From an uncultured Eubacteriales bacterium (lineage in GTDB: Bacteria > Bacillota > Clostridia > Oscillospirales > Oscillospiraceae), in the NCBI GenBank assembly GCA_949744165.1, contig CATJWG010000158.1, forward strand, positions 1 to 36,882: DNA of 36,882 nucleotides, in the 5' to 3' direction. This document shows, in pieces, positions 16,054 to 23,938 of this stretch. Position 1 is the first letter of the stretch, and each line of letters opens with the position of its first letter. Both the position numbers and the translations under genes were made by a program. The notes below the pieces were generated by a model. It worked only from the letters and a program-made list of their open reading frames with translations, had not been told where the DNA came from and made no database searches.

Positions 16054-16941
16054 TTGTACGAATTGATAAGGGCTGGGGAGTGCAGCTATTACATTGACTG
16101 CCCTGCGAAGATTGGCGTTTACACCGTCGCGGCGGATGCGGTCTGGCTCATAGACAGCGGCGGGGATAAGGACGCCGGTCGCAGGGTCAAAAAAATCCTT
16201 GACGCCGAGGGCTGGACCCTTCGCGGAATTATCAACACCCACGCCCATGCCGACCACACCGGCGGAAACGCCTGGCTGCAAAAGCAGTATAGCTGCAAGG
16301 TCTTTGCCTGCGGAGTCGAGAGCGCGATTGCCCGCCGGCCCGAGCTGGAGCCGGCGCTGCTCTATGGCGGCCGTCCCTTCGGCGAGCTGCGGCACAAGTT
16401 TCTCATGGCCCAGCCGAGTGAGGCCCGTGACGTAAGCAATCCCGATTTTCCACCCGAGCTGGAGCTTATCGACCTGCCGGGGCACTATTTCGACATGACC
16501 GGCGTGCGCACGCCGGACGGCACCATGTTCCTGGCAGACTGCGTGAACAGTCCCGCCACTTTGGCCAAATACCGCGTCGGCTACATCTACGACGTGGAAA
16601 AATACCTGCAAACGCTGGATAAGGTGGAAAGCATGACCGCGCCGCTGTTCGTCCCCGCGCACGCGCCGGCCTGCGCTGACATGGGCGAGCTGGTTCGCCT
16701 AAACCGCGCGGCGGTGTACGCTGTCGCGGACGCGGTGCTGGAGATATGCCTGGGCGGCATTGACTTCGAACGTCTGCTCAAGGCGGTGTTTGACCGCTTC
16801 GGCCTTACAATGAGCTTCGAGCAGTACGTGCTTGTCGGCAGCACGCTGCGCTCATATTTGAGCTGGCTGGCCGACGGCGGCAGGGTCTCGGCTGAGATTT
16901 CGGACAATATGCTCATCTGGAAAACTGCGGAAAATGTCTGA
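16054..16941 (+). CDS. MBL-fold metallohydrolase
   Basis: This 295-residue protein has a metallo-beta-lactamase core: an early WLIDSGGDKDAG strand, THAHADHTGG near residue 64, IDLPGHYFDMTG, LADCVNS and a late PAHAP motif supply the usual metal ligands, followed by about 90 residues of helical C-terminus. It is longer than the glyoxalase II-like protein at 7602 and belongs to another branch; the substrate is unknown. Translation seems to start at TTG (16054), since GGGAGGTG is 5 bases upstream and no ATG fits. It overlaps the next gene by 8 bases. Confidence 0.82.
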   Translation: MYELIRAGECSYYIDCPAKIGVYTVAADAVWLIDSGGDKDAGRRVKKILDAEGWTLRGIINTHAHADHTGGNAWLQKQYSCKVFACGVESAIARRPELEPALLYGGRPFGELRHKFLMAQPSEARDVSNPDFPPELELIDLPGHYFDMTGVRTPDGTMFLADCVNSPATLAKYRVGYIYDVEKYLQTLDKVESMTAPLFVPAHAPACADMGELVRLNRAAVYAVADAVLEICLGGIDFERLLKAVFDRFGLTMSFEQYVLVGSTLRSYLSWLADGGRVSAEISDNMLIWKTAENV

Positions 16942-17215
16942 GTGCTGGACCTATATCCTGCGCTGCGCCGACGGCACGCTGTACACCGGCTGGACCAACA
17001 GTCTTGAGCGCCGCCTGTGCGCACACAACGCAGGTCGGGGCGCGAAATATACCCGCGCACGCCGGCCCGTGGAGCTGGCGTACTGCGAAAAAAGCACAGA
17101 TAGAAAGGCGGCAATGCGCCGCGAGTGGGAGATAAAGCAGCTCAGCCGGGCGGACAAGCTCAGGCTGTGCGAGAGATGGAAGGAGCGTCAGAGAGATGGA
17201 ACGGTCGCAGGATAA
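16934..17215 (+). CDS. GIY-YIG domain protein, UPF0213/YhbQ-like
   Basis: The 93-residue protein is a single GIY-YIG nuclease domain: WTYILRCADGTLYTGWTNS holds the two tyrosine motifs, followed by LERRLCAHNAGRGAKYTRAR with the catalytic-type arginine region and AAMRREWEIKQLSRADK with the conserved glutamate and lysine. Small YhbQ/YazA-type members have an unclear role in DNA repair. The start overlaps the end of the MBL gene by 8 bases and the stop overlaps the MATE gene by 20 bases, indicating a tight operon. Confidence 0.88.
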   Translation: MSECWTYILRCADGTLYTGWTNSLERRLCAHNAGRGAKYTRARRPVELAYCEKSTDRKAAMRREWEIKQLSRADKLRLCERWKERQRDGTVAG

Positions 17216-18536
17216 GCTTGGTACGATGCCGATAGGCCGGCTGCTGATAACGATGTCGGTGCCGATGATGATATCAATGTTTGTCCAGGCGCTGTACAAC
17301 ATGGTAGACTCCATGTTCGTCGCGCGGCTGAGTGAAAACGCTCTGACCGCGGTATCGCTGACCTTTCCGCTGCAAAACATCATGAACGCCATAGCCGTCG
17401 GCACTGGCGTGGGCGTCAGCGCGATGGTCTCCCGCTCGCTCGGCGAGGGCGATGGACGACGCGCAGAGCGGGCGGCAAACGTTCAGGTTACGCTCTCGGC
17501 GCTCTACGCGGTGATTTTCGCCGCCGTCGGCCTGCTCTGCTCCCGCAGCTTTTTTGAGCACCAGACGGACGTGGCGGAGATTATCGCCTACGGGCACGAT
17601 TACATGCTGATAGTGTGCGTGTGCGCGGTTGGCATGTTCTACGGGCAGAACTTTGAAAAGCTGCTCGTTGCCACGGGCAGCAGCGCGCAGTCGATGGTCA
17701 GTCAGGCGGCGGGCGCTGTGATAAACATCATTTTCGACCCCCTGCTTATCTTCGGCATCGGCCCCTTCCCAAGCCTCGGCGTCTCCGGCGCAGCCTGGGC
17801 CACGGTGCTGGGCCAGTGTGTCTCGGCCCTGCTGGCACTTTTCTTTAACCTGCGCTGCAACCACGCAACGCGCTTTCGTGCGAAAAGTATGCTCCCCGAC
17901 CCCGAAACCCTGCGCGGCATCTTCGCCGTGGGACTGCCCTCGATGATAACCGTTGGCCTGGGCTCGGCAATGTCGTATCTGATGAATCAGATATTTCTCG
18001 GCTTCAGCACAACGGCCGTGGCCGTGTTTGGAATCTGGATAAAGATGCAGAGCTTCGGCTTCATGCCTGTGTTCGGCCTGAATAACGGCACGATTGCGAT
18101 ATACTCCTTCAACTTCGGCGCAAAGCAGTATGACCGCGTGCGCGCGACGCTGCGCCTGGCGCTGATGGTCGGCATAGGCGTCACCGTTGCTTGGGCGCTT
18201 ATGTACGAGCTCCTGCCGGTGACAATGCTGCGGCTGTTCCGTGCATCGGACTACATGCTGTCCATAGGCGTGACGGCGCTGCGGCTTTGCTCGGCATCCC
18301 TGCCGCTGGGAGCCTGCTGCGTGGTCCTCTCCTCCTGCTTCCAGTCGCTGGGCTGTGCGCGCTATACGCTGCTGCTAAACCTCATGCGCCAGCTCATCAT
18401 TCAGGTACCCGCCGCATGGCTGCTCGCGCTCGGCGGACGGCTCGAGCCGGTATGGCTCGCCCCCCTGATAGCCGAGGCCACCGCCGCCGCACTCGCGGTA
18501 GTGCTCAGCCGAAGGGTCATGAGGACCCTAAACTGA
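17196..18536 (+). CDS. MATE-family efflux transporter
   Basis: This 446-residue membrane protein has about 12 hydrophobic segments in two similar halves, with MSVPMMISMFVQALYNMVDS at the N-terminus, the loop signature of MATE transporters (Na+- or H+-driven drug or metabolite exporters). Its substrate is unknown. AAGGAG lies 10 bases before the ATG inside the GIY-YIG gene. It is the last gene of the operon; a BlaI-type regulator with its own promoter follows after 104 bases. A second MATE gene on the other strand (23939) is a distant relative, not a recent copy. Confidence 0.9.
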   Translation: MERSQDKLGTMPIGRLLITMSVPMMISMFVQALYNMVDSMFVARLSENALTAVSLTFPLQNIMNAIAVGTGVGVSAMVSRSLGEGDGRRAERAANVQVTLSALYAVIFAAVGLLCSRSFFEHQTDVAEIIAYGHDYMLIVCVCAVGMFYGQNFEKLLVATGSSAQSMVSQAAGAVINIIFDPLLIFGIGPFPSLGVSGAAWATVLGQCVSALLALFFNLRCNHATRFRAKSMLPDPETLRGIFAVGLPSMITVGLGSAMSYLMNQIFLGFSTTAVAVFGIWIKMQSFGFMPVFGLNNGTIAIYSFNFGAKQYDRVRATLRLALMVGIGVTVAWALMYELLPVTMLRLFRASDYMLSIGVTALRLCSASLPLGACCVVLSSCFQSLGCARYTLLLNLMRQLIIQVPAAWLLALGGRLEPVWLAPLIAEATAAALAVVLSRRVMRTLN

Positions 18537-18548
18537 AAAAAATTACTC

Positions 18549-18620
18549 ATACTACCACAATAGTGTTGACAAGCTCACACTATTGTGGTAGTATCGCGTT
18601 GTAAACTATTGCAATAGTTT
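18549..18620 (+). promoter_or_regulatory. blaI promoter with three operator-like dyads
   Basis: A near-consensus promoter, TTGACA (18566-18571) and TAGTAT (18589-18594), has a 17-base spacer. Two 18-base arms, ATACTACCACAATAGTGT (18549-18566) and its exact complement (18577-18594), flank a 10-base loop; the right arm covers the spacer and -10. A perfect 18-base palindrome, AAACTATTGCAATAGTTT, lies just past the expected start (18603-18620). All three share the pattern ACTA(N6)TAGT, and the sites overlap the promoter, as expected for autorepression by the BlaI-type protein. Confidence 0.8.
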
Positions 18621-18640
18621 GAAGTAAAGGATTTGATGCT

Positions 18641-19012
18641 ATGGCTGTAAAACTCTTTGACTCGGAACTGAAGGTTATGGACGCGCTGTGGCGGCGGGGC
18701 GATATGACCGCCAAACAGCTTTCGGACATTCTCAAGGATGAGACCGGCTGGAACATGAACACGACCTACACGGTGATAAAAAAATGCGTGGCCAAGGGCG
18801 CGATTGAGCGCATGGAGCCGAATTTTCGCTGCCGCGCGCTTATCACGAAGGAGGACGCACAGGACGCGGAAACCGACGAGCTGATAGGCAAGCTCTACGA
18901 CGGCTGCGCCGATAAGCTTTTTGCCGCGCTGCTGGACAGGAGAAAGCTAAGCGGCGTGGAGATTGCCAGGCTCAAGGCACTGGTCGCGGAGCTGGATGAG
19001 GTGGGAAAATGA
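18641..19012 (+). CDS. blaI: BlaI/MecI-family transcriptional repressor
   Basis: The 123-residue protein has the winged-helix layout of BlaI/MecI repressors: SELKVMDALWRRGDMTAKQLSD, then the recognition helix NMNTTYTVIKKCVAKGAIER, and a helical C-terminus for dimer formation. Members are released from DNA when the partner membrane protease of family M56 cuts them. The stop overlaps the M56 gene by four bases (ATGA), so the pair is coupled. Three dyads cover its own promoter. No beta-lactamase or penicillin-binding protein gene is next to it, so the name refers to family, not to antibiotic resistance. Confidence 0.9.
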   Translation: MAVKLFDSELKVMDALWRRGDMTAKQLSDILKDETGWNMNTTYTVIKKCVAKGAIERMEPNFRCRALITKEDAQDAETDELIGKLYDGCADKLFAALLDRRKLSGVEIARLKALVAELDEVGK

Positions 19013-21336
19013 CGCTCGCGCAGATGAGCCTGACAGGCGGCGTGATGGCCGCAGCGGTCATAGTCATCCGCGCGCTGACGCGTGGCAGGCTGCCGAGGCA
19101 AACCATTCTGCCGCTGTGGTACGCGGTGCTGGCGCGGCTGCTTGTGCCGTTTTCGCTGCCCTGCGCGTGGAGTGCTTACACGCTTCTGGCAAGACTGCGT
19201 GTTTCTCCCGACATACCCGACCCGCATGTCACCGTTCCCGCGCCCGCCGCGGCTGTAATTGCTCCCGCCGTCCCTGCTGTGAATACACTGCCCACCGCGC
19301 CGGAGGCTCCGTGGCTCTCCATTGACCCGTGGATGGCGGTATGGCTGCTGGGCGCTGCATGCTGCGCGGCCTTCTTCACCGCGGCCTATATCCGCTGCCG
19401 CCGGCGCTTCGCGGAGTCGCTGCCGGCGGAGGGCGATCGCGTCCACCGCTGGCTGGACACGCACCGGCTTGTCCGCCGCCTTAATCTGCGGCAGTCCGAT
19501 CGCGTGCGCGCCCCGCTGACTTACGGCGTGCTGCATCCCGTGATACTTCTGCCACGGGACTTTGACTGGGACGAGGCGGAAAGCACGAAGTACGTGCTTG
19601 AGCATGAGTACGTGCATGTTCGCCGCTTCGACGCGGCAGTTAAGCTTCTGCTCACAGCCGCGGTGTGCCTGCACTGGTTCAATCCGCTGGCGTGGTGCGT
19701 ATACGTGCTGACAAACCGCGACATCGAGCTTTCATGCGACGAGGCGGTGCTGCGACGTTTCGGGCCCGAGGCAAAATCGGCATACGCCATGGCTTTAATC
19801 CGCATGGCCGGCTCCGGAGACGGTCCGGCCCCGCTCTACAGCGGCTTTGGAAAAAGCGCTGTGGAAGAAAGGATTACTGCAATTATGAAAATGAAAAAGA
19901 CATCTTTCGCGGCGCTGCTTGTCGCCGCCTGCCTGCTCGCGGGTGTAACGACGGCGTTCGCGACCTCCACCGCGGCCGACATTGAGGACCGCGACCGCGC
20001 GGCCAACGCCCAGACCGTCACCGCGACTGACACCGTGATGTCCTACACGGACGAAAACGGCAAGATATGGTACAGCGAGGACGGGGGTAAGTCCTTCATA
20101 TCTGAGGAGGAATACAACGCCCTTTACCCTGACAGCGACGTGGAGTGGTGGACCTATGAGGAATACTCCGCATGGCTGGAAAACGAAAGGGTACTGCTGC
20201 AAGAGATGCTCGGCGAGCGCGGCTGGACCGGTGGACGCGGCGAGTTCGTCTGGACGCAGGAGATTATTAACGAAACCATCGCCCTTTATGAGGAGATTTT
20301 GGAGCAGATAGGCCGCGGAGTGCTGGTATCCAAGACAGTCAATGGCTCGGAGGACACCATGCTCATGCAGGGCATCGACGACATGCTGCTGGGCGTTGGC
20401 GAGAGCGGCGTTTCCGCGGCGGATTTTGCCGAGTACGCGCCCTTTGGGCTCGAGTGGGACGAAGCGCAGAAGGCGCTGTTTTACAACGGCGAGAGGGTGC
20501 GCTACTTCCTCGACGGGGCGGAGGTTGACGACTTCGGGGGCATGGCGGTACGCCTTGAGTACGCCGACCGTGAGCTGGAGGGCGAGCTTGACCTGCGCGC
20601 CGTGCGGCAGCGGGTGGACAACGCCGACGGCAGTTACGACCTCATGGGTCCGCTGCTGCGTCTGGAAAAGTGCCCCGAGGGGATGTTTGACGAGCGCGCT
20701 TCCTCGTCTCCCGCGCTGGCGCAGGCTACGGCGGACATCTATTTCCGTGAGCTTTCCGCCGAGACCAACGCGGAGACGGAGAAGCTGCTGGAAAAGTACG
20801 CCCCCTTCGGCCTGAGCTGGCGCTCGCACCCCGTCACGGGCGAGCTGAGCATGAGCTGGAACGGCAAGACCGTGCACAGCCTGTTCGACAGCGTGGAGCA
20901 GGTGTGGATAGCCAACAACATGAACGGCACGGACCTTGAAGCAGGGGCGCTGGAGCTCGAGGGGGTGTACGAAAAGGGTAAGCTGACAGGTCTGCGGGAG
21001 GTGCAGGCACAGCCGGGCGCGGTGACGGCCGCGGAGCAGGAGCCGCCCGCCACGGGCGGGGTTACCGCCGTGGCGGAGGGCACGGGCGAGCCGGGCGGCA
21101 AGACCTTTGCGGAGATTTTTGAGAAATACGCGGCGTTTGGAATCAGCTACGTCGAGGCCGAGGGGGCCGGCGGCTCGGGGAATGTTTACCTGAACGGGCG
21201 GCTGGTCAGCCGCTTTGCCGACGCGAGGCCCGATGGCGGGGTGTTTACCTTTGATTCGGCGGACGAGGGCGGTTTGGCCGTACAGGCCGTATATGACAGC
21301 GCCGGAAAGCTGACGGGTGTCAGGGAGCTCGGGTAA
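19009..21336 (+). CDS. M56-family (BlaR1-like) membrane protease with a C-terminal triple-repeat sensor region
   Basis: This 775-residue protein should sense a signal outside the membrane and inactivate the BlaI-type repressor. Three or four membrane helices lie in the first 250 residues; the cytoplasmic zinc site is HEYVH (199-203), followed by RRFD and SCDEAVLRRFG. A further membrane helix at about 300-320 exports the rest. Instead of the penicillin-binding domain of BlaR1, the outside part holds a region rich in Trp and Glu and then three related repeats starting near residues 475, 595 and 705 (YAPFGL or YAAFGI, then an NG-V--F-D strand); the last two end in GKLTG(L/V)RE. I do not recognise this repeat. 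Confidence 0.85.
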   Translation: MTLAQMSLTGGVMAAAVIVIRALTRGRLPRQTILPLWYAVLARLLVPFSLPCAWSAYTLLARLRVSPDIPDPHVTVPAPAAAVIAPAVPAVNTLPTAPEAPWLSIDPWMAVWLLGAACCAAFFTAAYIRCRRRFAESLPAEGDRVHRWLDTHRLVRRLNLRQSDRVRAPLTYGVLHPVILLPRDFDWDEAESTKYVLEHEYVHVRRFDAAVKLLLTAAVCLHWFNPLAWCVYVLTNRDIELSCDEAVLRRFGPEAKSAYAMALIRMAGSGDGPAPLYSGFGKSAVEERITAIMKMKKTSFAALLVAACLLAGVTTAFATSTAADIEDRDRAANAQTVTATDTVMSYTDENGKIWYSEDGGKSFISEEEYNALYPDSDVEWWTYEEYSAWLENERVLLQEMLGERGWTGGRGEFVWTQEIINETIALYEEILEQIGRGVLVSKTVNGSEDTMLMQGIDDMLLGVGESGVSAADFAEYAPFGLEWDEAQKALFYNGERVRYFLDGAEVDDFGGMAVRLEYADRELEGELDLRAVRQRVDNADGSYDLMGPLLRLEKCPEGMFDERASSSPALAQATADIYFRELSAETNAETEKLLEKYAPFGLSWRSHPVTGELSMSWNGKTVHSLFDSVEQVWIANNMNGTDLEAGALELEGVYEKGKLTGLREVQAQPGAVTAAEQEPPATGGVTAVAEGTGEPGGKTFAEIFEKYAAFGISYVEAEGAGGSGNVYLNGRLVSRFADARPDGGVFTFDSADEGGLAVQAVYDSAGKLTGVRELG

Positions 21337-21388
21337 AGCCCTGCGCCCGCGGCGGAGTATTGGAAACATCGGAATAGTTGACAGAGAA

Positions 21389-21430
21389 AAGGGCCGCCCT
21401 TCGGGGGCGGCCCTTGGTTTTTATTTTTTT
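21389..21430 (+). terminator. terminator of the blaI-M56 operon
   Basis: AAGGGCCGCCC (21389-21399) pairs perfectly with GGGCGGCCCTT (21405-21415) around a 5-base loop, followed by GGTTTTTATTTTTTT. Read leftward the stem is followed by TTTTCTC, so it may also serve the convergent pyrophosphatase gene. Confidence 0.88.
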
Positions 21431-21490
21431 GTTGCATTTGTTGCAGCTATTTTTCGCGGGCGGTAGGAGTCCGGATAGAAAGGTGTTTTA

Positions 21491-23125
21491 TCAGCCCCAG
21501 ATGGCGGAGAGCATGGGAATTACCTGCTTCTTTCTTGAGATGACACCCGGAAGGAAGAAGGCGTTGTCCTCGCCGGGAACGTTGAACGCCTGGTGAATGG
21601 CCTCGCTGCTTCCCGCGCACAGGAGCAGCGAGCCCTCGCGCAGTATATCCGTGACCATGAGAACGGCAAACTCGTAGCTGTTTTTCATTCGCAGGTCCTC
21701 CAGGTACTCCATAAACTCATCCTGACGGTCGAGCATGGCGTCTGAGTCCACGCAGGTAATCTGGCTGACCGCCAGCGTATGGCCGGCTATATGGAACTGC
21801 TTGAGGTCGGAGCTCACAAGCTCCGGCACCGGCTTGCTCTCTCCGTAGGACGCGGAGAAAATTTCCTTTCCAAGCTCCTCGAGCGAGACGTTAGCAATCC
21901 TTGCCAGGCGCGCGGCAATCTCGCGGTCAAGCTGCGTACAGGTCGGAGACTTGAAAATAACCGTGTCGGAGAGTATCGCCGCGGCCATAAGCCCCGCCAT
22001 GCGCTCTGAGGGCATCACCCCACGGGCCTGATACATCGCCGCGATTATCGTAGTCGTGCTGCCGACAGGCTCGTTGCGCACAAAAACGGGGTTGGTGGTC
22101 TGTATGTCGGCCAGACGGTGATGGTCGATGATGCCGATAATCTCCGCCTGGTCAAGTCCGTTTACGGACTGGGAAATCTCGTTGTGGTCAACGAGCACGA
22201 CCTGCTTTTTGCGGTGGTGGAGTATGTGATAGCGGGACAGCGTGCCGGCAACCCTCTCATTTTCGTCGAGTATCGGATAGCTGCGATACCGGCTTTTGAG
22301 CATGGTGGCGCGCACATCGTCAACGTAGTCGTCAAGGTGGAACTTCACTGGGTCCTGGTCTGCGCACAGCTTGGACATCTGCGTGGCCTGATAGAGCATC
22401 CGCGCCGTGCGCACGGGGCCCATGGGCGTGGAGATGATGCACGTGTCGGTCGGTATTTCGTAGATGGACTGGTCCAGCTCGGCCTGGCAAACGATAACAC
22501 AGTTGACCCCGATATCCAGTGCACGGCGCACCATCTCCGGCTGCTCGCCGCAGATAACGATGCTGTCACGGTTTGAAAACAGAAGGTTTTCACGGCTCTG
22601 TGGCAGAGCAATGAGCACCTCACCCTTGATGCTGTCCACGTCCGCGCCGCGGCCGGCCTTGTTCCTGACCTTACCCTCGATGGCCCCCAGCAGGTTGAAC
22701 AGCGGCACCTCGTGCAGATAGGGGTCCTCGCAGGACTCCATGTTGTAGGTTGCCACGTCGCCTATGGACGCCATACCGTAGAGCGTGCCGTCGTCGTTTA
22801 TTATCGGCAGCACGCCGATGCCCTCGTCTGAGTGCAGCAGCGACCAGGCACGTGAGACCGTCGCGCCCTTGTTCAGGCAGGGCGGCGTGTCATAGTCCAG
22901 ATCACGAAGCTGCGCGCGCAGGTCCTTGACATACTCCGGCGGCTCAAAGCCGAAGCGCTCGAGCACAAGCTTTGTTTCGTCGCTGACAAGTCCCAGGCGC
23001 CCTGCCCTGTACTCGCTGTCTCCCAGCGCGTTTCTCAGCGCGGCATAGGCCATGGCCGAGACTATTGAGTCCGTGTCGGGGTTCTTGTGGCCAAGAACAT
23101 ATATGATTCCTTTGCTTTCCTTCAT
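21491..23125 (-). CDS. CBS/DRTGG-containing manganese-dependent inorganic pyrophosphatase
   Basis: This 544-residue family II pyrophosphatase hydrolyses pyrophosphate in the cytoplasm. The DHH domain starts with GHKNPDTDSI (residues 12-21), is interrupted by a regulatory insert, a CBS domain (near 75-125), a DRTGG domain (about 150-245) and a second CBS domain (about 250-305), and resumes with LVDHNE and IDHHR near 330 and 350. The DHHA2 domain ends with the substrate-binding SRKKQVIPM near the C-terminus. CBS-PPases are inhibited or activated by adenine nucleotides, so this enzyme probably responds to energy state. DUF896 overlaps its start by four bases. Confidence 0.93.
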   Translation of the reverse strand: MKESKGIIYVLGHKNPDTDSIVSAMAYAALRNALGDSEYRAGRLGLVSDETKLVLERFGFEPPEYVKDLRAQLRDLDYDTPPCLNKGATVSRAWSLLHSDEGIGVLPIINDDGTLYGMASIGDVATYNMESCEDPYLHEVPLFNLLGAIEGKVRNKAGRGADVDSIKGEVLIALPQSRENLLFSNRDSIVICGEQPEMVRRALDIGVNCVIVCQAELDQSIYEIPTDTCIISTPMGPVRTARMLYQATQMSKLCADQDPVKFHLDDYVDDVRATMLKSRYRSYPILDENERVAGTLSRYHILHHRKKQVVLVDHNEISQSVNGLDQAEIIGIIDHHRLADIQTTNPVFVRNEPVGSTTTIIAAMYQARGVMPSERMAGLMAAAILSDTVIFKSPTCTQLDREIAARLARIANVSLEELGKEIFSASYGESKPVPELVSSDLKQFHIAGHTLAVSQITCVDSDAMLDRQDEFMEYLEDLRMKNSYEFAVLMVTDILREGSLLLCAGSSEAIHQAFNVPGEDNAFFLPGVISRKKQVIPMLSAIWG

Positions 23126-23337
23126 TTTATGCCTCCCTGCTTCTTTTTAAGAGGATGTATACTGCCGTCGGGCTCCTGTATGCGAACGCTTTCAAGCACC
23201 GCGACGGCGCCCGCGCGCCAGTCGTCAATGTACTGCCGGCGCAGCTCAGCGCGCTCGGCCAGCTCCATGGGCGTAAGCTCCCGCTCCTTAGCTAATCGGG
23301 CCAGCTGGTTTATACGGGCTATTTTTTCCTTCTCCAT
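23122..23337 (-). CDS. DUF896 (UPF0291, YnzC-like) protein
   Basis: The 71-residue protein has the compact helical hairpin of DUF896: IARINQLARLAKERELTPMELAERAELRRQYIDDWR, with a basic tail. Members such as YnzC of Bacillus are small cytoplasmic proteins of unknown function. GGGAGGG is 8 bases before the ATG, within the end of the upstream nucleotidase gene, whose stop is one base away. The pyrophosphatase start overlaps its stop by four bases. Confidence 0.9.
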   Translation of the reverse strand: MEKEKIARINQLARLAKERELTPMELAERAELRRQYIDDWRAGAVAVLESVRIQEPDGSIHPLKKKQGGIK

Positions 23338-23338
23338 C

Positions 23339-23935
23339 TCAGAGTCCCTCCCCTATGGTTCCCAGCTCGTCGAGATTGCTCTCGAACGCGGGAATGAAAT
23401 GCTCCATGAAATACCGTACCTCCGGCAACGGGCTTTTTAAAAGCTTCTCGCGCGTTGAGGCCTCGGCCGAGAGAAACTCAAGATTGCCGGCCTTCCTCTC
23501 TTCAACGCACTTGATATACGCCGAGAGCTTATCCGCGGCCTTTACCAGCTCATACCGCTCCGCGTCCTGTTCGGCGGTGAACAGGCTTCTGTACGCCGCG
23601 CGCAGAGCCTCCGGCAAAGTGTTCAGCAGCTTTTCGACCGCTATGCGCTCCACTTCGCCGTAGGCCGCGCGCAGGCCGCGGCTGTGGTATTTTATCGGTG
23701 TGGGCAGGTCTCCCGTGAAAATCTCCGACGCGTCGTGGTAAAGCGCAATCGCGGCCAGCTCATTCACATCGCAGTCACGCCCGAAAACGTCGCGGCGTAT
23801 AAGTCCCAGAGCATGGGCGATTACGGCTGTCATGTGGCTGTGCTCCTGTATGTTCTCGGGCACGCTGTTTCGCATGAGGCTCCAGCGCGTGATAAAACGC
23901 ATGCGGCTTATCAGCGCGAAAAAATTGTAGCGCAT
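23339..23935 (-). CDS. HD-domain 5'-deoxynucleotidase, YfbR-like
   Basis: YfbR removes the phosphate from deoxynucleoside 5'-monophosphates. The 198-residue protein has RWSLMRN near residue 17, the metal ligands in QEHSHMTA (about 30-37), the HD pair in ALYHDASEIFTGD (about 65-77) with TPIKYHS after it, and the late aspartate in KAADKLSAYIKC. All expected metal-binding residues seem present. It is preceded by GGAGG inside the end of the MATE gene (3-base gap) and followed by DUF896, within a compact leftward operon. Confidence 0.88.
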   Translation of the reverse strand: MRYNFFALISRMRFITRWSLMRNSVPENIQEHSHMTAVIAHALGLIRRDVFGRDCDVNELAAIALYHDASEIFTGDLPTPIKYHSRGLRAAYGEVERIAVEKLLNTLPEALRAAYRSLFTAEQDAERYELVKAADKLSAYIKCVEERKAGNLEFLSAEASTREKLLKSPLPEVRYFMEHFIPAFESNLDELGTIGEGL

Positions 23936-23938
23936 TGC

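Noticed and set aside
18641-21336. Beta-lactam resistance operon
   Set aside because: No beta-lactamase, PBP2a or acyl-serine sensor motif is present, so the BlaI/M56 pair alone does not support resistance.
19795-21369. Long leftward open frame (over 500 codons) opposite the M56 gene
   Set aside because: It is the antisense of a GC-rich gene with biased third positions; it has no ribosome site or family signature, while the sense strand has clear motifs.
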